The position numbers and the translations under genes are program-made. From Flavobacterium tagetis (GTDB lineage: Bacteria > Bacteroidota > Bacteroidia > Flavobacteriales > Flavobacteriaceae), in contig NZ_JAERSF010000002.1 of assembly GCF_016735615.1 (NCBI RefSeq), positions 62,001 through 126,000 on the forward strand: a DNA stretch of 64,000 nt. The letters run 5' to 3'. Below are positions 44,603 to 54,000 of this stretch, piece by piece. Position 1 is the first letter of the stretch. Each line of letters opens with the position of its first letter. The notes below the pieces were generated by a model. The model was not told the DNA's origin. It saw nothing but the letters and a program-made list of their open reading frames with translations, and did no database searches.

Positions 44603-46888
44603 ATGAAAATAAAAAGTTTAATTTTTTTAGGAATAGTACAGTCCTGTCTTTTTTTAAATGCACAGGTAAAAGCCTTAGATCCTGTGGAATATGTAAACCC
44701 GTTAATGGGAACGCAATCACTGCATAATCTTTCAAACGGAAATACGTATCCCGCAATTTGCAGACCGTGGGGAATGAATTTCTGGACGCCTCAAACGGGT
44801 AAAATGGGCGACGGATGGGCTTATACGTATAACGCAGAAAAAATTAAAGGGTTTAAACAAACACATCAGCCTTCGCCTTGGATGAACGATTACGGTCAGT
44901 TTTCGATTATGCCGGTTACAGGTAAATTGGCCTTCGCTGAAGATGAACGCGCGAGCTGGTTCAGTCATAAAGCTGAGGTTTCAAAGCCATATTATTACAG
45001 CGTTTATCTTGCTGATCATGATGTTACAACCGAAATTACAACAACAGAAAGAGCGGCGCATTTTCAGATTACATTTCCAGAAAATGAAAAATCTTCTATT
45101 GTAATTGATGCATTCGATAAAGGTTCTTACATCAAAATAATTCCGTCAGAAAATAAAATAATAGGTTATACAACGCGCAACAGTGGTGGAGTTCCTCAAA
45201 ATTTTAAGAACTATTTTGTGCTCGTATTTGATAAGAAATTTGAAACCAATTCAACTTGGATTGACAAAGTTTTGACTGTTGAAAAATTGGAAGCAGAAGG
45301 AAATCATGTAGGAGCAGTTGTTGGATTTCAAACCAAAAAAGGAGAAAAAGTAAATGTTAGAGTAGCATCTTCTTTTATAAGTCAGGAGCAGGCCGAATTG
45401 AATCTGAAAAACGAACTGGGAAAAGTAACTTTTGAAGAAACGGTTTCGCAATCTAAAGCGGAATGGAATAAAGTTCTAGGGAAAATCGCTGTTGAAGATA
45501 ATAATGCAGATCAACTAAAGACTTTTTATTCATGTTTGTATAGAACAGTCTGCTTTCCTCAGAAACAATACGAAATTGATAAAGATGGAAAAATTGTGCA
45601 CTACAGCCCATACAACGGAAAAATTCTTCCGGGATACATGTATGCAGGAACTGGATTTTGGGATACTTTTCGTGCCTTATATCCTTTGTTGAATCTGGTT
45701 TATCCTTCTATAAACAAAGAAATGCAGGAAGGATTAATCAACGATTATAAAGAAGGCGGATTTCTGCCAGAATGGTCAAGTCCAGGTTTTAGAAATGTAA
45801 TGGTTGGAAATAATTCGGCTTCTGTAGTTTCTGATGCCTACGTGAAAGGATTACGTGGTTATGACATCAATACTTTGTATGAAGCTTTATTGCACGGAGC
45901 GAATAACGAAGGACCTTTGGAAGCTGTTGGCAGAAAAGGAGTTCAGTATTACAATACTTTAGGATATGTTCCGTACGATGTGAAAATCAACGAAAATGCA
46001 GCGCGAACTCTAGAATATGCTTATGATGATTTTACGATTTGGAAACTGGCAAAAGCATTAAATCGTCCGAAAAAAGAAATCAGTTTGTATGAAAAACGAA
46101 TGATGAATTATAAAAATCTTTATAATCCATCAGTAGGATTAATGAGCGGACGAAATAAAGACGGTAGTTTTCCAGCCAATTTTAATCCGTTTAAATGGGG
46201 AGATGCTTTTACCGAGGGAAACAGCTGGCATTACAGTTGGAGCGTTTTTCACGACATTCAAGGTTTGATTAATTTGATGGGAGGAGATAAAAATTTCACG
46301 GCAAAATTAGACGCTGTATTTACAATGCCGCCGCTTTTTGATGACAGTTATTATGGAGCTGTCATTCATGAAATCCGCGAAATGCAGATTATGAATATGG
46401 GACAATATGCTCACGGAAATCAGCCAATTCAGCACATGATTTATCTGTACAATTATGCTGGCGAACCTTGGAAAACGCAATATTGGTCAAGAGAGGTCAT
46501 GAATCGTTTGTACAAACCAACTCCAGATGGCTATTGCGGAGATGAAGATAACGGACAGACTTCTGCATGGTATATTTTCTCAGCCATGGGATTTTATCCT
46601 GTTTGTCCAGGAACAGACGAATATGTTTTGGGAGCGCCTTTGTTTAAGAAAACGACTTTACAGTTAGAAAACGGAAAACAGCTTATTATCAATGCGCCGA
46701 GTAATTCAGAAACTAACAAATATGTAAACGAATTAAAATGGGATAATGTTCTTCATTCTAAAAATTACATCAATCATTTTGATGTATTAAAAGGAGGCGA
46801 ATTAAATTTTGATATGACCAGTTCTCCTAATTATAAAAGAGGCACAACAAAAGAAGCATACCCATATTCTTATTCAACTTCAAAATAA
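44603..46888 (+). CDS. GH92-family enzyme with HGNQ in place of HGNE
   Basis: 762 residues from the start at 44603, chosen because the signal peptide (SLIFLGIVQSCLFLNAQ) begins there; a longer frame adds 20 unlikely residues. GH92 features: EYVNPLMGTQSLHNLSNGNT, WNKVLGKIAVED, GQYAHGNQPIQHMIYLYNYA (Gln607) and GDEDNGQTSAWYIFSAMGFY. The general-acid Glu of the HGNE motif is replaced by Gln. In GH92 members known to split mannose-1-phosphate-6-mannose the acid is not needed and Gln is found, so that specificity is a reasonable guess. Confidence 0.85.
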   Translation: MKIKSLIFLGIVQSCLFLNAQVKALDPVEYVNPLMGTQSLHNLSNGNTYPAICRPWGMNFWTPQTGKMGDGWAYTYNAEKIKGFKQTHQPSPWMNDYGQFSIMPVTGKLAFAEDERASWFSHKAEVSKPYYYSVYLADHDVTTEITTTERAAHFQITFPENEKSSIVIDAFDKGSYIKIIPSENKIIGYTTRNSGGVPQNFKNYFVLVFDKKFETNSTWIDKVLTVEKLEAEGNHVGAVVGFQTKKGEKVNVRVASSFISQEQAELNLKNELGKVTFEETVSQSKAEWNKVLGKIAVEDNNADQLKTFYSCLYRTVCFPQKQYEIDKDGKIVHYSPYNGKILPGYMYAGTGFWDTFRALYPLLNLVYPSINKEMQEGLINDYKEGGFLPEWSSPGFRNVMVGNNSASVVSDAYVKGLRGYDINTLYEALLHGANNEGPLEAVGRKGVQYYNTLGYVPYDVKINENAARTLEYAYDDFTIWKLAKALNRPKKEISLYEKRMMNYKNLYNPSVGLMSGRNKDGSFPANFNPFKWGDAFTEGNSWHYSWSVFHDIQGLINLMGGDKNFTAKLDAVFTMPPLFDDSYYGAVIHEIREMQIMNMGQYAHGNQPIQHMIYLYNYAGEPWKTQYWSREVMNRLYKPTPDGYCGDEDNGQTSAWYIFSAMGFYPVCPGTDEYVLGAPLFKKTTLQLENGKQLIINAPSNSETNKYVNELKWDNVLHSKNYINHFDVLKGGELNFDMTSSPNYKRGTTKEAYPYSYSTSK

Positions 46889-46894
46889 AAAGAT

Positions 46895-48358
46895 ATGCAG
46901 TCACGTAGAAAATTTATAAAAAATGCAGGCATTTTTTCAGCAGGATTATTGGCACTTCAAACAGAAGCTTTTGGGTTTAATTCAGATACTTTTCAGTTTC
47001 CATTAAAAGATTTTGTTTCGAAAAGGCCTCCTGTTGCCGAAAGAAAATTTACAAGCAAAGCAATTGAAGCTGCTATCGTACGCATTAAAAAACAAATCGG
47101 CAATCCTGAATTGGCATGGATATTCGAAAACTGTTTTCCAAATACATTAGATACAACGGTCGATTTTGAAATTATCGACGGAAAACCAGATACGTATGTA
47201 ATTACGGGAGACATCGATGCCATGTGGCTTAGAGACAGTACAGCGCAGATTTGGCCTTATATTCCGTTTGTAAAAGAAGATCCGAAATTGGCAGAACTGG
47301 TAAAAGGTGTAATTAATCGTCAAGCGAAATGTATTCTGCTAGATCCATACGCAAATGCTTTTTATAAAGATTTTACGAAGGAAAGCGAATGGAAAAATGA
47401 CCTTACCAAAATGCAGCCCGGAATTCATGAAAGAAAATGGGAAATTGACAGTTTGTGCTATCCCGTTAGACTAGCGCACGGATATTGGAAAGAAACGGGA
47501 GATATCAGTTTATTTGATGCCAAGTGGAAAGAAGCCATGCTCTTAGTTCTACAGACTTTTAAAGAGCAACAGCGAATGGATGGAAAAGGCGGTCCTTATA
47601 GTTTTCAGCGTCAGACGGCTTGGGCAACAGATGGCGTTCCGTTAGGCGGTTACGGCTATCCAGTAAAACCTTGCGGATTAATTGTTTCGACTTTTAGACC
47701 AAGTGACGATTCTACATTATTTGGCTATCTAATTCCGAGTAATATGTTCGCTATTGAAATATTAGGTTATCTGATTGAAATTTTCTCTCTCCCAGCTTTA
47801 AAAGACAATGATTTAGTAGCTAAAGCCACAAAATTAAGAGATGAGGTTCAGAATGGCCTTAAAGAACACGGAATTATCAATCATCCTAAATTCGGAAAAA
47901 TTATTGCTTTTGAAGTAAACGGATACGGCAGTTTCCACATGATGGATGATGCCAATGTACCGTCTCTATTGTCATTGCCTTATTTAGGCGCGATTGCTCC
48001 AAATGATCCATTATATCTAAATACAAGAAAAATAGTGTTGTCAGAGAATAATCCGTTTTTCTACAAAGGAAAAGCAGGAGAAGGAATTGGAGGTCCGCAT
48101 ACAGGAGTTGATACCATTTGGCCAATGAGTATTGTTTTGAGAGCCATTACAAGTGTAGACGAAAAAGAAATAAAGGCCTGTATAAGTAATTTAATTAAAA
48201 CAAACGCCGATACTGGATTCATGCACGAATCGTTCCATAAAGATGACGTGAATAAATTTACTCGTAAATGGTTTGCTTGGGCGAATACATTATTTGGCGA
48301 AATGATTGTACACACCAGTATTCATTATCCTCAAATTTTAAAAGACAAAAATATCTAG
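46895..48358 (+). CDS. GH125 exo-alpha-1,6-mannosidase
   Basis: 487 residues. The N-terminus has a Tat-like signal (SRRKFIKNAGIFSAGLLALQ). The (alpha/alpha)6 fold of GH125 is visible: AWIFENCFPNTLDTTVDFE, TGDIDAMWLRDSTAQIWPYI, WEIDSLCYPVRLAHGYW, FQRQTAWATDGVPLGGYG and EIDGP-like DTIWPMSIV. GH125 enzymes remove non-reducing alpha-1,6-mannose, such as in yeast mannan and N-glycan cores. It starts 6 bases after the GH92 gene, so probably one transcript. Confidence 0.9.
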   Translation: MQSRRKFIKNAGIFSAGLLALQTEAFGFNSDTFQFPLKDFVSKRPPVAERKFTSKAIEAAIVRIKKQIGNPELAWIFENCFPNTLDTTVDFEIIDGKPDTYVITGDIDAMWLRDSTAQIWPYIPFVKEDPKLAELVKGVINRQAKCILLDPYANAFYKDFTKESEWKNDLTKMQPGIHERKWEIDSLCYPVRLAHGYWKETGDISLFDAKWKEAMLLVLQTFKEQQRMDGKGGPYSFQRQTAWATDGVPLGGYGYPVKPCGLIVSTFRPSDDSTLFGYLIPSNMFAIEILGYLIEIFSLPALKDNDLVAKATKLRDEVQNGLKEHGIINHPKFGKIIAFEVNGYGSFHMMDDANVPSLLSLPYLGAIAPNDPLYLNTRKIVLSENNPFFYKGKAGEGIGGPHTGVDTIWPMSIVLRAITSVDEKEIKACISNLIKTNADTGFMHESFHKDDVNKFTRKWFAWANTLFGEMIVHTSIHYPQILKDKNI

Positions 48359-48382
48359 TACTAAAAAGCTAAATAAACATAA

Positions 48383-49282
48383 ATGAATACATCTCATGCC
48401 ATTGGGCTAGATATAGGAGGAACGCATATTACAGCTGCGGTTATTAATAAAACAGAAATGAAAGTTCTTGACCATTCGCTCTGTAAAGAATCTTTTGATT
48501 CAAATCTGCCAGTAGATCAGGTTATGAATATCTGGAAAAAAGTAATCAGCGCCTCAATTGAAAATTCAAAAATTAAAGATGTTACAGGAATTGCGATTTG
48601 TATGCCCGGACCATTTGATTATAAAACTGGCATTTGCTGGATTAAAGACCAGTCTAAATACGAACATTTTTACGGATTAAACATTCGAGAATTGCTTTTG
48701 GAAACTCTTGGTTTTCCTTCAGATTTTCCAGTTCTTTTTGAAAATGATGCAGTTTGTTTTGGGAAAGGAGAGGTTTTTAAACAGCAGGAAAATCTTTCTA
48801 AGAAAGTAATGGCCGTAACGTTAGGAACAGGCTTAGGAGCTTGTTTTATTGATAAAGGAACATCAATAAGTTCGGGAAATACTGTTCCACCTGATGGCGA
48901 AATATACAATCTGACTTATAAAGACGGAATAGCAGAAGATTATGTGTCAGTTAGGGGTCTTTTATCACATTATAAATCTTTAAGCAATACAGGTCTTAAT
49001 AATGGCTTAGAATTATATAATCTAGCAAAAAACGGAGATCAGCAGGCAATTCGTGTATTCGAAAGAATGGGAGAGGATTTAGCGACAGTTGCAATTCCGT
49101 GGATTAAAAACTTTACAGCAGATCATATTATTATTGGAGGAAAAATTGCCAATGCAAGCGATTTGTTTTTACTCTCATTTAATAAAACAATTCAGGAATC
49201 TGGTTTAAATATCGAAGTTTCCATTTCAAATGATAATGAAATTGCGGCCTTATTGGGAGCGGTCAGTTTTCTTTGCGATTAA
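48383..49282 (+). CDS. ROK-family sugar kinase
   Basis: 299 residues, cytoplasmic. The N-terminal GLDIGGTHITAAVI phosphate loop, the catalytic NDA segment (FENDAVCFGKGEVF) and the ATP site (VTLGTGLGACFIDKG, HIIIGGKIANASD) are present. The usual ROK zinc-binding CxCG motif is not found. As the last gene of the mannan locus it probably phosphorylates the mannose delivered by the mannosidases. The exact sugar is inferred. Confidence 0.85.
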   Translation: MNTSHAIGLDIGGTHITAAVINKTEMKVLDHSLCKESFDSNLPVDQVMNIWKKVISASIENSKIKDVTGIAICMPGPFDYKTGICWIKDQSKYEHFYGLNIRELLLETLGFPSDFPVLFENDAVCFGKGEVFKQQENLSKKVMAVTLGTGLGACFIDKGTSISSGNTVPPDGEIYNLTYKDGIAEDYVSVRGLLSHYKSLSNTGLNNGLELYNLAKNGDQQAIRVFERMGEDLATVAIPWIKNFTADHIIIGGKIANASDLFLLSFNKTIQESGLNIEVSISNDNEIAALLGAVSFLCD

Positions 49283-49687
49283 AAATAGAAAGGATGAGGT
49301 TTAAACTCATCCTTTTTTGTTTTACTTATATACTGCATAATATTTCAAATCCTTTTTCTGTATCAGGAGCTGTTAAGAAGCCTTTAGATATCTGTATTTA
49401 AAGGCTTTTTTATGTTTGAGATTTCAGAGCTATTACATTCAGCTCACTCCTAAGATAGTAGAGATGTGGCTTTATTGAAAATTTGTTTAAAGTTTTTAAG
49501 GTGTTGATTTTTAGTGATAAAACAGGTGTAAATACTTGTGAAAAGATACTTTTTTTTGATTAAAATTGTATTGTATTTGTCGTAGGAGATATTGATAAAT
49601 TATAATCTGTAACAGATGCCTTTTGGTAAATTTGAAAGACTTTTTGATAATCTATTTTCAGTAAATAATAATTAATAACTTAAAAAG
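49283..49687. other. 405-base gap with two terminators
   Basis: AAGGATGAG (49290-49298) / CTCATCCTT (49306-49314) with a T-run ends the mannan operon. A second stem, AAGCCTTTA (49378-49386) / TAAAGGCTT (49399-49407), also ends in T's, without a gene before it. The rest is AT-rich, with no further structure seen. Confidence 0.6.
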
Positions 49688-51349
49688 ATGAGAACATCAA
49701 ATATAAATGACGGTCTAAAAGTAAATGCCATTGCAGGAACATATGTTGTAACTCTTGGGTTTAATCTGCCTAAAATAAAATGTGATGGACTATTAGGTTT
49801 TTCGATTTTGCGTACAGATGAAACTGGTAGAGCAAAATTTTTGGAAGGAATGAAATGTTTTGAGGAAACTGATCCTGGTTTTCCTGCAGGTTCGTTATAT
49901 TCTTCCAATGAACATCCGATACAAATATTTCAATGGGCAGATTACAGTGCTGAACCTAATAAAACTTACACATACAAAGTTACAGCATTAAAAGGAAAAC
50001 CTACTGAGCTTAAATCTTTTGCCGAATGTACTGTTGAAGTTACAACTGAAGATCCCAAAGTTGATAATCAGATTGTCTATTTTAATAGAGGTACAGCTGC
50101 TTCGCAAGAGTATATTAGAAGATTTGGAAATTTACCTCCTGATAAAGTTCCAAATAATCGTGCTTATGATTGGCTGTCTAGAGGAGTGTATGAAGCATTA
50201 GTTGAATTTATAACTTCGAGCGAACCAAATAAACATAAATTAAGAATTGCAGCTTATGAATTAAATTATGAGCCATTATTAGAAGTGATTAAAGATACTT
50301 ATGGAAATGGTGTTGACATAAAAATAGTATATGACGCAAAAAAAGAGTATCCTGGAGATGTAAATAAAGCTTTAATAACTACATATGGTTTAAATGATGT
50401 TAGCACTCCTAGAACAACTTATCCTTCGGGTATTTCTCATAACAAATTTATAGTTAAACTTGAAGGTGACATACCAATAGAGGTATGGACAGGCGGAACT
50501 AATTTTTCTGATGGAGGAATTTTCGGGCATTCAAATGTTGCTCACATTGTTAGAGATAAAGATATAGCAGAGTTATTTTTGAAATATTGGATTGCTCTCG
50601 AAAATGATTATGATATCGAGAAGCTGAAGTCTTCAACTGAAGAAATAAGTTCTGTGCCGCCTGCTGAGCTCCCTATCGGTACATCAGTATTGTTCAGTCC
50701 TAGAAAAAATCTTGATGCTTTAAAATATTATGGAAATCTTGCATTGACGGCAAAAGATGCTTTATTTATGACTTTTGCCTTTGGTATGAACAAAATTTTT
50801 AAAGATGTATATAAGAATTCATCGGCCACCTTTCGTTTGGCACTAATGGAAAAAAAGACACGTCCATATAGAAAAACTCAGATAGAAGAACAGCTTATTG
50901 ACGAGAATCAAATACAGGAACTTAGAAATATGCCTGAAAATATTTTTGCTGTAGGGAATTTTATAAAAACAAATAAATTTGACGGCTGGCTAAAAGAAAG
51001 GCTCACTGGATTAAATAGCAATGTAAATTATATACACAATAAATTTATGCTTATAGATCCGTTGAGTGACAATCCTATAGTTATAGCTGGTTCTGCAAAT
51101 TTTAGTGATGCTTCTACGGTCAAAAATGATGAAAACATGTTATTGGTGAGAGGGAATATGAGAATAGCTGATATATATTTTGGAGAGTACATGCGTTTGT
51201 TTTCGCATTTTTCTTTCCGAGAATCATTGGAATGGAGAAAGATTGATGAAGCGCCTAAGCCATTACGAACTGATGATTGGTGGAAATCAAGTTTTGGAAA
51301 TACACCAAATTCAGCAAAGAGAAAATATTTTGCTCAGGTTGATTCTTAA
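49688..51349 (+). CDS. phospholipase-D-like protein with N-terminal beta domain
   Basis: 553 residues, no signal peptide. Residues ~5-125 form a fibronectin-III-like beta domain (YSAEPNKTYTYKVTALKGKP). Two PLD motifs follow: ISHNKFIVKLEG (His251, Lys253; the Asp of HKD is not obvious) with TGGTNFSDGG, and YIHNKFMLIDP (His450, Lys452, Asp457) with AGSANFSDAS. PLD enzymes act on phosphodiesters (lipids or nucleic acids). The substrate and role here are unknown. It stands alone. Confidence 0.75.
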   Translation: MRTSNINDGLKVNAIAGTYVVTLGFNLPKIKCDGLLGFSILRTDETGRAKFLEGMKCFEETDPGFPAGSLYSSNEHPIQIFQWADYSAEPNKTYTYKVTALKGKPTELKSFAECTVEVTTEDPKVDNQIVYFNRGTAASQEYIRRFGNLPPDKVPNNRAYDWLSRGVYEALVEFITSSEPNKHKLRIAAYELNYEPLLEVIKDTYGNGVDIKIVYDAKKEYPGDVNKALITTYGLNDVSTPRTTYPSGISHNKFIVKLEGDIPIEVWTGGTNFSDGGIFGHSNVAHIVRDKDIAELFLKYWIALENDYDIEKLKSSTEEISSVPPAELPIGTSVLFSPRKNLDALKYYGNLALTAKDALFMTFAFGMNKIFKDVYKNSSATFRLALMEKKTRPYRKTQIEEQLIDENQIQELRNMPENIFAVGNFIKTNKFDGWLKERLTGLNSNVNYIHNKFMLIDPLSDNPIVIAGSANFSDASTVKNDENMLLVRGNMRIADIYFGEYMRLFSHFSFRESLEWRKIDEAPKPLRTDDWWKSSFGNTPNSAKRKYFAQVDS

Positions 51350-51464
51350 ATGCGGGTTAATTTGAAAACAATCAATAAGACATTAATCCCATTTTAAGAA
51401 CTCTACGATTCTTGCTATTAAAGTTTTGATTGTTTTGTTAACACCGAAAATGCATATAAAAGAA

Positions 51465-51490
51465 AAACCCTTAACATAAGTTAAGGGTTT
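51465..51490 (-). terminator. terminator of tRNA-Ser copy 1
   Basis: AAACCCTTAAC (51465-51475) and GTTAAGGGTTT (51480-51490) form a stem downstream of the tRNA on the minus strand, followed by T's. Confidence 0.7.
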
Positions 51491-51500
51491 TAAATTTCAG

Positions 51501-51585
51501 CGGAGAAAGAGGGATTCGAACCCCCGGACCTGTTACAGTCAACAGTTTTCAAGACTGCCGCATTCGACCGCTCTGCCATTTCTCC
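51501..51585 (-). tRNA. tRNA-Ser(UGA), copy 1
   Basis: 85 bases on the minus strand. The acceptor stem GGAGAAA/TTTCTCC, the TTCGAATCC T-loop, a long variable arm and the anticodon loop CTTGAAA (anticodon TGA) are visible. No CCA is encoded. An identical copy is at 52228-52312. Confidence 0.9.
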
Positions 51586-51867
51586 AGTATGTCGCTATCA
51601 TTTTGTGATTGCGAGTGCAAAGATAAGCTGTTTTTTCAATTGTGAAAACTTTTTCGCAACTATTTACAAAGAAAATGATTGATGCGTAAAAAAAGAAAAT
51701 CCTTGATAAGGTAAAGGTTTTAAAGTGAGGTAGAAACGAAACAATGTAATTAGATAGCCTTAATTTGAAGATATCTTAATTATTTCTGAGATTCAGATGA
51801 TTTTACTTTATGGTAAGATTTTAAGTAACAAATTATAAGATTTTCGACAAATAAGTAAAACAAATGT

Positions 51868-52068
51868 ATGATGACACTTATAGCTATATTTTTTCCGTGT
51901 ATTTCCTTTCTTTTAAGAGGTAAAATTTTGACGGCGTTACTCTGTTTAATTTTACAGCTTACTTTAATTGGCTGGTTGCCTGCTGCAATTTGGGCTGTAA
52001 TATCGCTTCAGAATTCTAGAGCCGACAGACGTAATGCTAGGTTAATAAAGGCAATGCCAAACAGATAA
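51868..52068 (+). CDS. YqaE/Pmp3-family small membrane protein
   Basis: 66 residues with two hydrophobic segments (LIAIFFPCISFLL, LLCLILQLTLIGWLPAAIWAV). The IGWLPAAIWAV segment matches the Pmp3/YqaE proteolipid family (normally ~50-60 residues), thought to affect membrane potential under stress. The C-terminus is basic (RADRRNARLIKAMPNR). It lies between the two tRNA-Ser genes. Confidence 0.75.
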   Translation: MMTLIAIFFPCISFLLRGKILTALLCLILQLTLIGWLPAAIWAVISLQNSRADRRNARLIKAMPNR

Positions 52069-52191
52069 TTACTTTTTTAATTGGTTGTTTTTTTGAACAA
52101 CTTTATATTAGGGTAGGAGAGTTTTACTTAAAATCTGCATGAATGGGTAGTGAAAATTTAAATGCTATTTTAAAATATTAAAGCAAAAAGA

Positions 52192-52218
52192 AAAACCCTT
52201 AACAAAGTTAAGGGTTTT
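52192..52218 (-). terminator. terminator of tRNA-Ser copy 2
   Basis: AAAACCCTTAAC (52192-52203) and GTTAAGGGTTTT (52207-52218) form a stem almost identical to that of copy 1. Confidence 0.7.
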
Positions 52219-52227
52219 AAATTTCAG

Positions 52228-52312
52228 CGGAGAAAGAGGGATTCGAACCCCCGGACCTGTTACAGTCAACAGTTTTCAAGACTGCCGCATTCGACCGCTC
52301 TGCCATTTCTCC
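52228..52312 (-). tRNA. tRNA-Ser(UGA), copy 2
   Basis: Same 85-base sequence and anticodon as copy 1. The upstream side (AGTATGTCGCTATCATT) and the downstream terminator are also conserved, so the whole unit was duplicated. Confidence 0.9.
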
Positions 52313-52464
52313 AGTATGTCGCTATCATTGCCTGATTGCGGGTGCAAATATAAGACGGTTTTTCGGTTCTCAAAACTTTTTTTAGACTTTTTTTTTGAAG
52401 ATTTTTAAAATAATTTTCAAGTATCTAATTATCAGTATTTCTAAAAATGATATTTTTTGAAAAA

Positions 52465-52863
52465 CTAATCTAAATCGTCTAAAATTGGTGTTGGTTTTTT
52501 GTGCTCATCAACAGCAACAAACGAAAAAGTTCCTGAAACTACCGTTTCGCGAAGTTCAGAATACATTTGTTCCATAAAAATATCAACATGAATTTTACAG
52601 CTCGTTCTTCCAACGCTGTCCACTTTTGCGACTAACTCGATTAAAGTACCAGCTGGAATTGCTTTTTTAAAATCAATTTGCCCCGTAGAAATTGTAACTA
52701 CTTTTTTACGGCTAAAACGTGTAGCGCAGATAAAAGCAACTTCATCCATTAAATGAAGAGCAGTTCCTCCAAATAAAGTGTCGTAATGATTAGTTGTACT
52801 AGGGAAAACCGCTTTGAAAATTCGAGTTTCTGATTTTTGAATTCTTTCTTCTACTGTTCCCAT
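52465..52863 (-). CDS. acyl-CoA thioesterase (hotdog fold)
   Basis: 132 residues from the start at 52863 (MGTVEERIQKSETRIF), chosen because it lies 2 bases after the RibBA stop; an earlier ATG would overlap that gene. The hotdog motif is seen in FPSTTNHYDTLFGGTALHLMDEVAF and CATRFSRKKVVT, as in YciA-type thioesterases that release free fatty acids from CoA. Substrate range is unknown. Confidence 0.85.
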   Translation of the reverse strand: MGTVEERIQKSETRIFKAVFPSTTNHYDTLFGGTALHLMDEVAFICATRFSRKKVVTISTGQIDFKKAIPAGTLIELVAKVDSVGRTSCKIHVDIFMEQMYSELRETVVSGTFSFVAVDEHKKPTPILDDLD

Positions 52864-52864
52864 A

Positions 52865-53998
52865 TTAGTAATTAACGTATTCTGTAATTTCAAGTCCGTA
52901 TCCAATCATACCAACTCTTTTTGTTTGTTCTGTGTTCGAAACCAATCTGATTTTAGAAATATCTAAATCATGGAGAATTTGAGCTCCAATGCCATAATCC
53001 TTACTGTCAATAATAACTTTTGGAGCTTTTAAAGTTCCGTTAGCTTGTAATGATTTTAGCTCAGAAATTCTGTTTAAAAGATTGACAGCTGTCATGTCTT
53101 GATTGATGAAAATAACAGCGCCTTTTCCGTTTTCGTTAATCACTTTAAACATATCGTCTAACTGCTGTTCCGCATTATTAGTCAAAGTTCCTAATAAATC
53201 GTTATTCACCTGAGAAGAGTGGATTCTGGTTAAGATTGGTTCGCCAAGATTCCATGTTCCTTTGGTTAATGCAATATGAATTTGTTTGTTTGTAGTTTGT
53301 TCGTAAGCTCTAAGTCTGAAAGTTCCAAAACGAGTTTCGATATCAAAATCTTCTTTTTTAACGATTAAGCTATCGTGCTGCATTCTATAGGCAACTAAAT
53401 CTTCAATAGAAACTAATTTTAAATCGAATTTCTTCGCTACTTTAATTAGTTCAGGCAAACGAGACATTGTTCCGTCCTCGTTTAAGATTTCGCAGATTAC
53501 ACCTGCAGGCTTAAATCCTGCTAGACGCGCAAAATCAATTGCAGCTTCAGTATGTCCTGTTCTTCTTAAAACGCCTCCTTGTTTGGCAATTAAAGGGAAA
53601 ATATGACCCGGACGAGCTAAATCGTGAGGTTTTGTATTTGGATCAACTAATGATTGAACTGTTTTTGATCTGTCAGCAGCAGAAATACCAGTTGTAACTC
53701 CATTTCCTTTTAAATCAACAGAAACTGTAAAAGCAGTTTCCATATGATCAGTATTGTTGGTTACCATGGCGCGAAGATCCAATTCTTTGCATCGGCTCTC
53801 TGTAAGTGGTGTACAGATTAATCCGCGTCCGTGAGTAGCCATAAAGTTGATCATTTCTGGTGTTACTTTTTCGGCAGCAGCCAAAAAATCACCTTCGTTT
53901 TCGCGATCCTCATCATCGACTACAATGATTACTTTACCTTGACGAATATCTTCTATAGCTTCTTCAATGGTATTCAGTTGTATTTTTGTTGTTGACAT
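52865..53998 (-). CDS. ribBA: RibBA: DHBP synthase with degenerate GTP cyclohydrolase II domain
   Basis: 377 residues. The N-terminal ~205 residues are an intact 3,4-dihydroxy-2-butanone-4-phosphate synthase (VVDDEDRENEGDFLAAAEKV, TGISAADR, HTEAAIDFARLAG), which makes the four-carbon unit of riboflavin. The C-terminal ~170 residues align with GTP cyclohydrolase II, but the three zinc cysteines are gone: RIHSSQVNNDLLG stands where RxHSxC is normal and LTNNAEQQL where CDCxxQL is normal. Cyclohydrolase activity is therefore unlikely and a separate RibA must exist elsewhere. Confidence 0.85.
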   Translation of the reverse strand: MSTTKIQLNTIEEAIEDIRQGKVIIVVDDEDRENEGDFLAAAEKVTPEMINFMATHGRGLICTPLTESRCKELDLRAMVTNNTDHMETAFTVSVDLKGNGVTTGISAADRSKTVQSLVDPNTKPHDLARPGHIFPLIAKQGGVLRRTGHTEAAIDFARLAGFKPAGVICEILNEDGTMSRLPELIKVAKKFDLKLVSIEDLVAYRMQHDSLIVKKEDFDIETRFGTFRLRAYEQTTNKQIHIALTKGTWNLGEPILTRIHSSQVNNDLLGTLTNNAEQQLDDMFKVINENGKGAVIFINQDMTAVNLLNRISELKSLQANGTLKAPKVIIDSKDYGIGAQILHDLDISKIRLVSNTEQTKRVGMIGYGLEITEYVNY

Positions 53999-54000
53999 AG

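Noticed and set aside
51465..52312. CRISPR-like repeat
   Set aside because: The repeated unit is a tRNA gene with its terminator, in two copies only.
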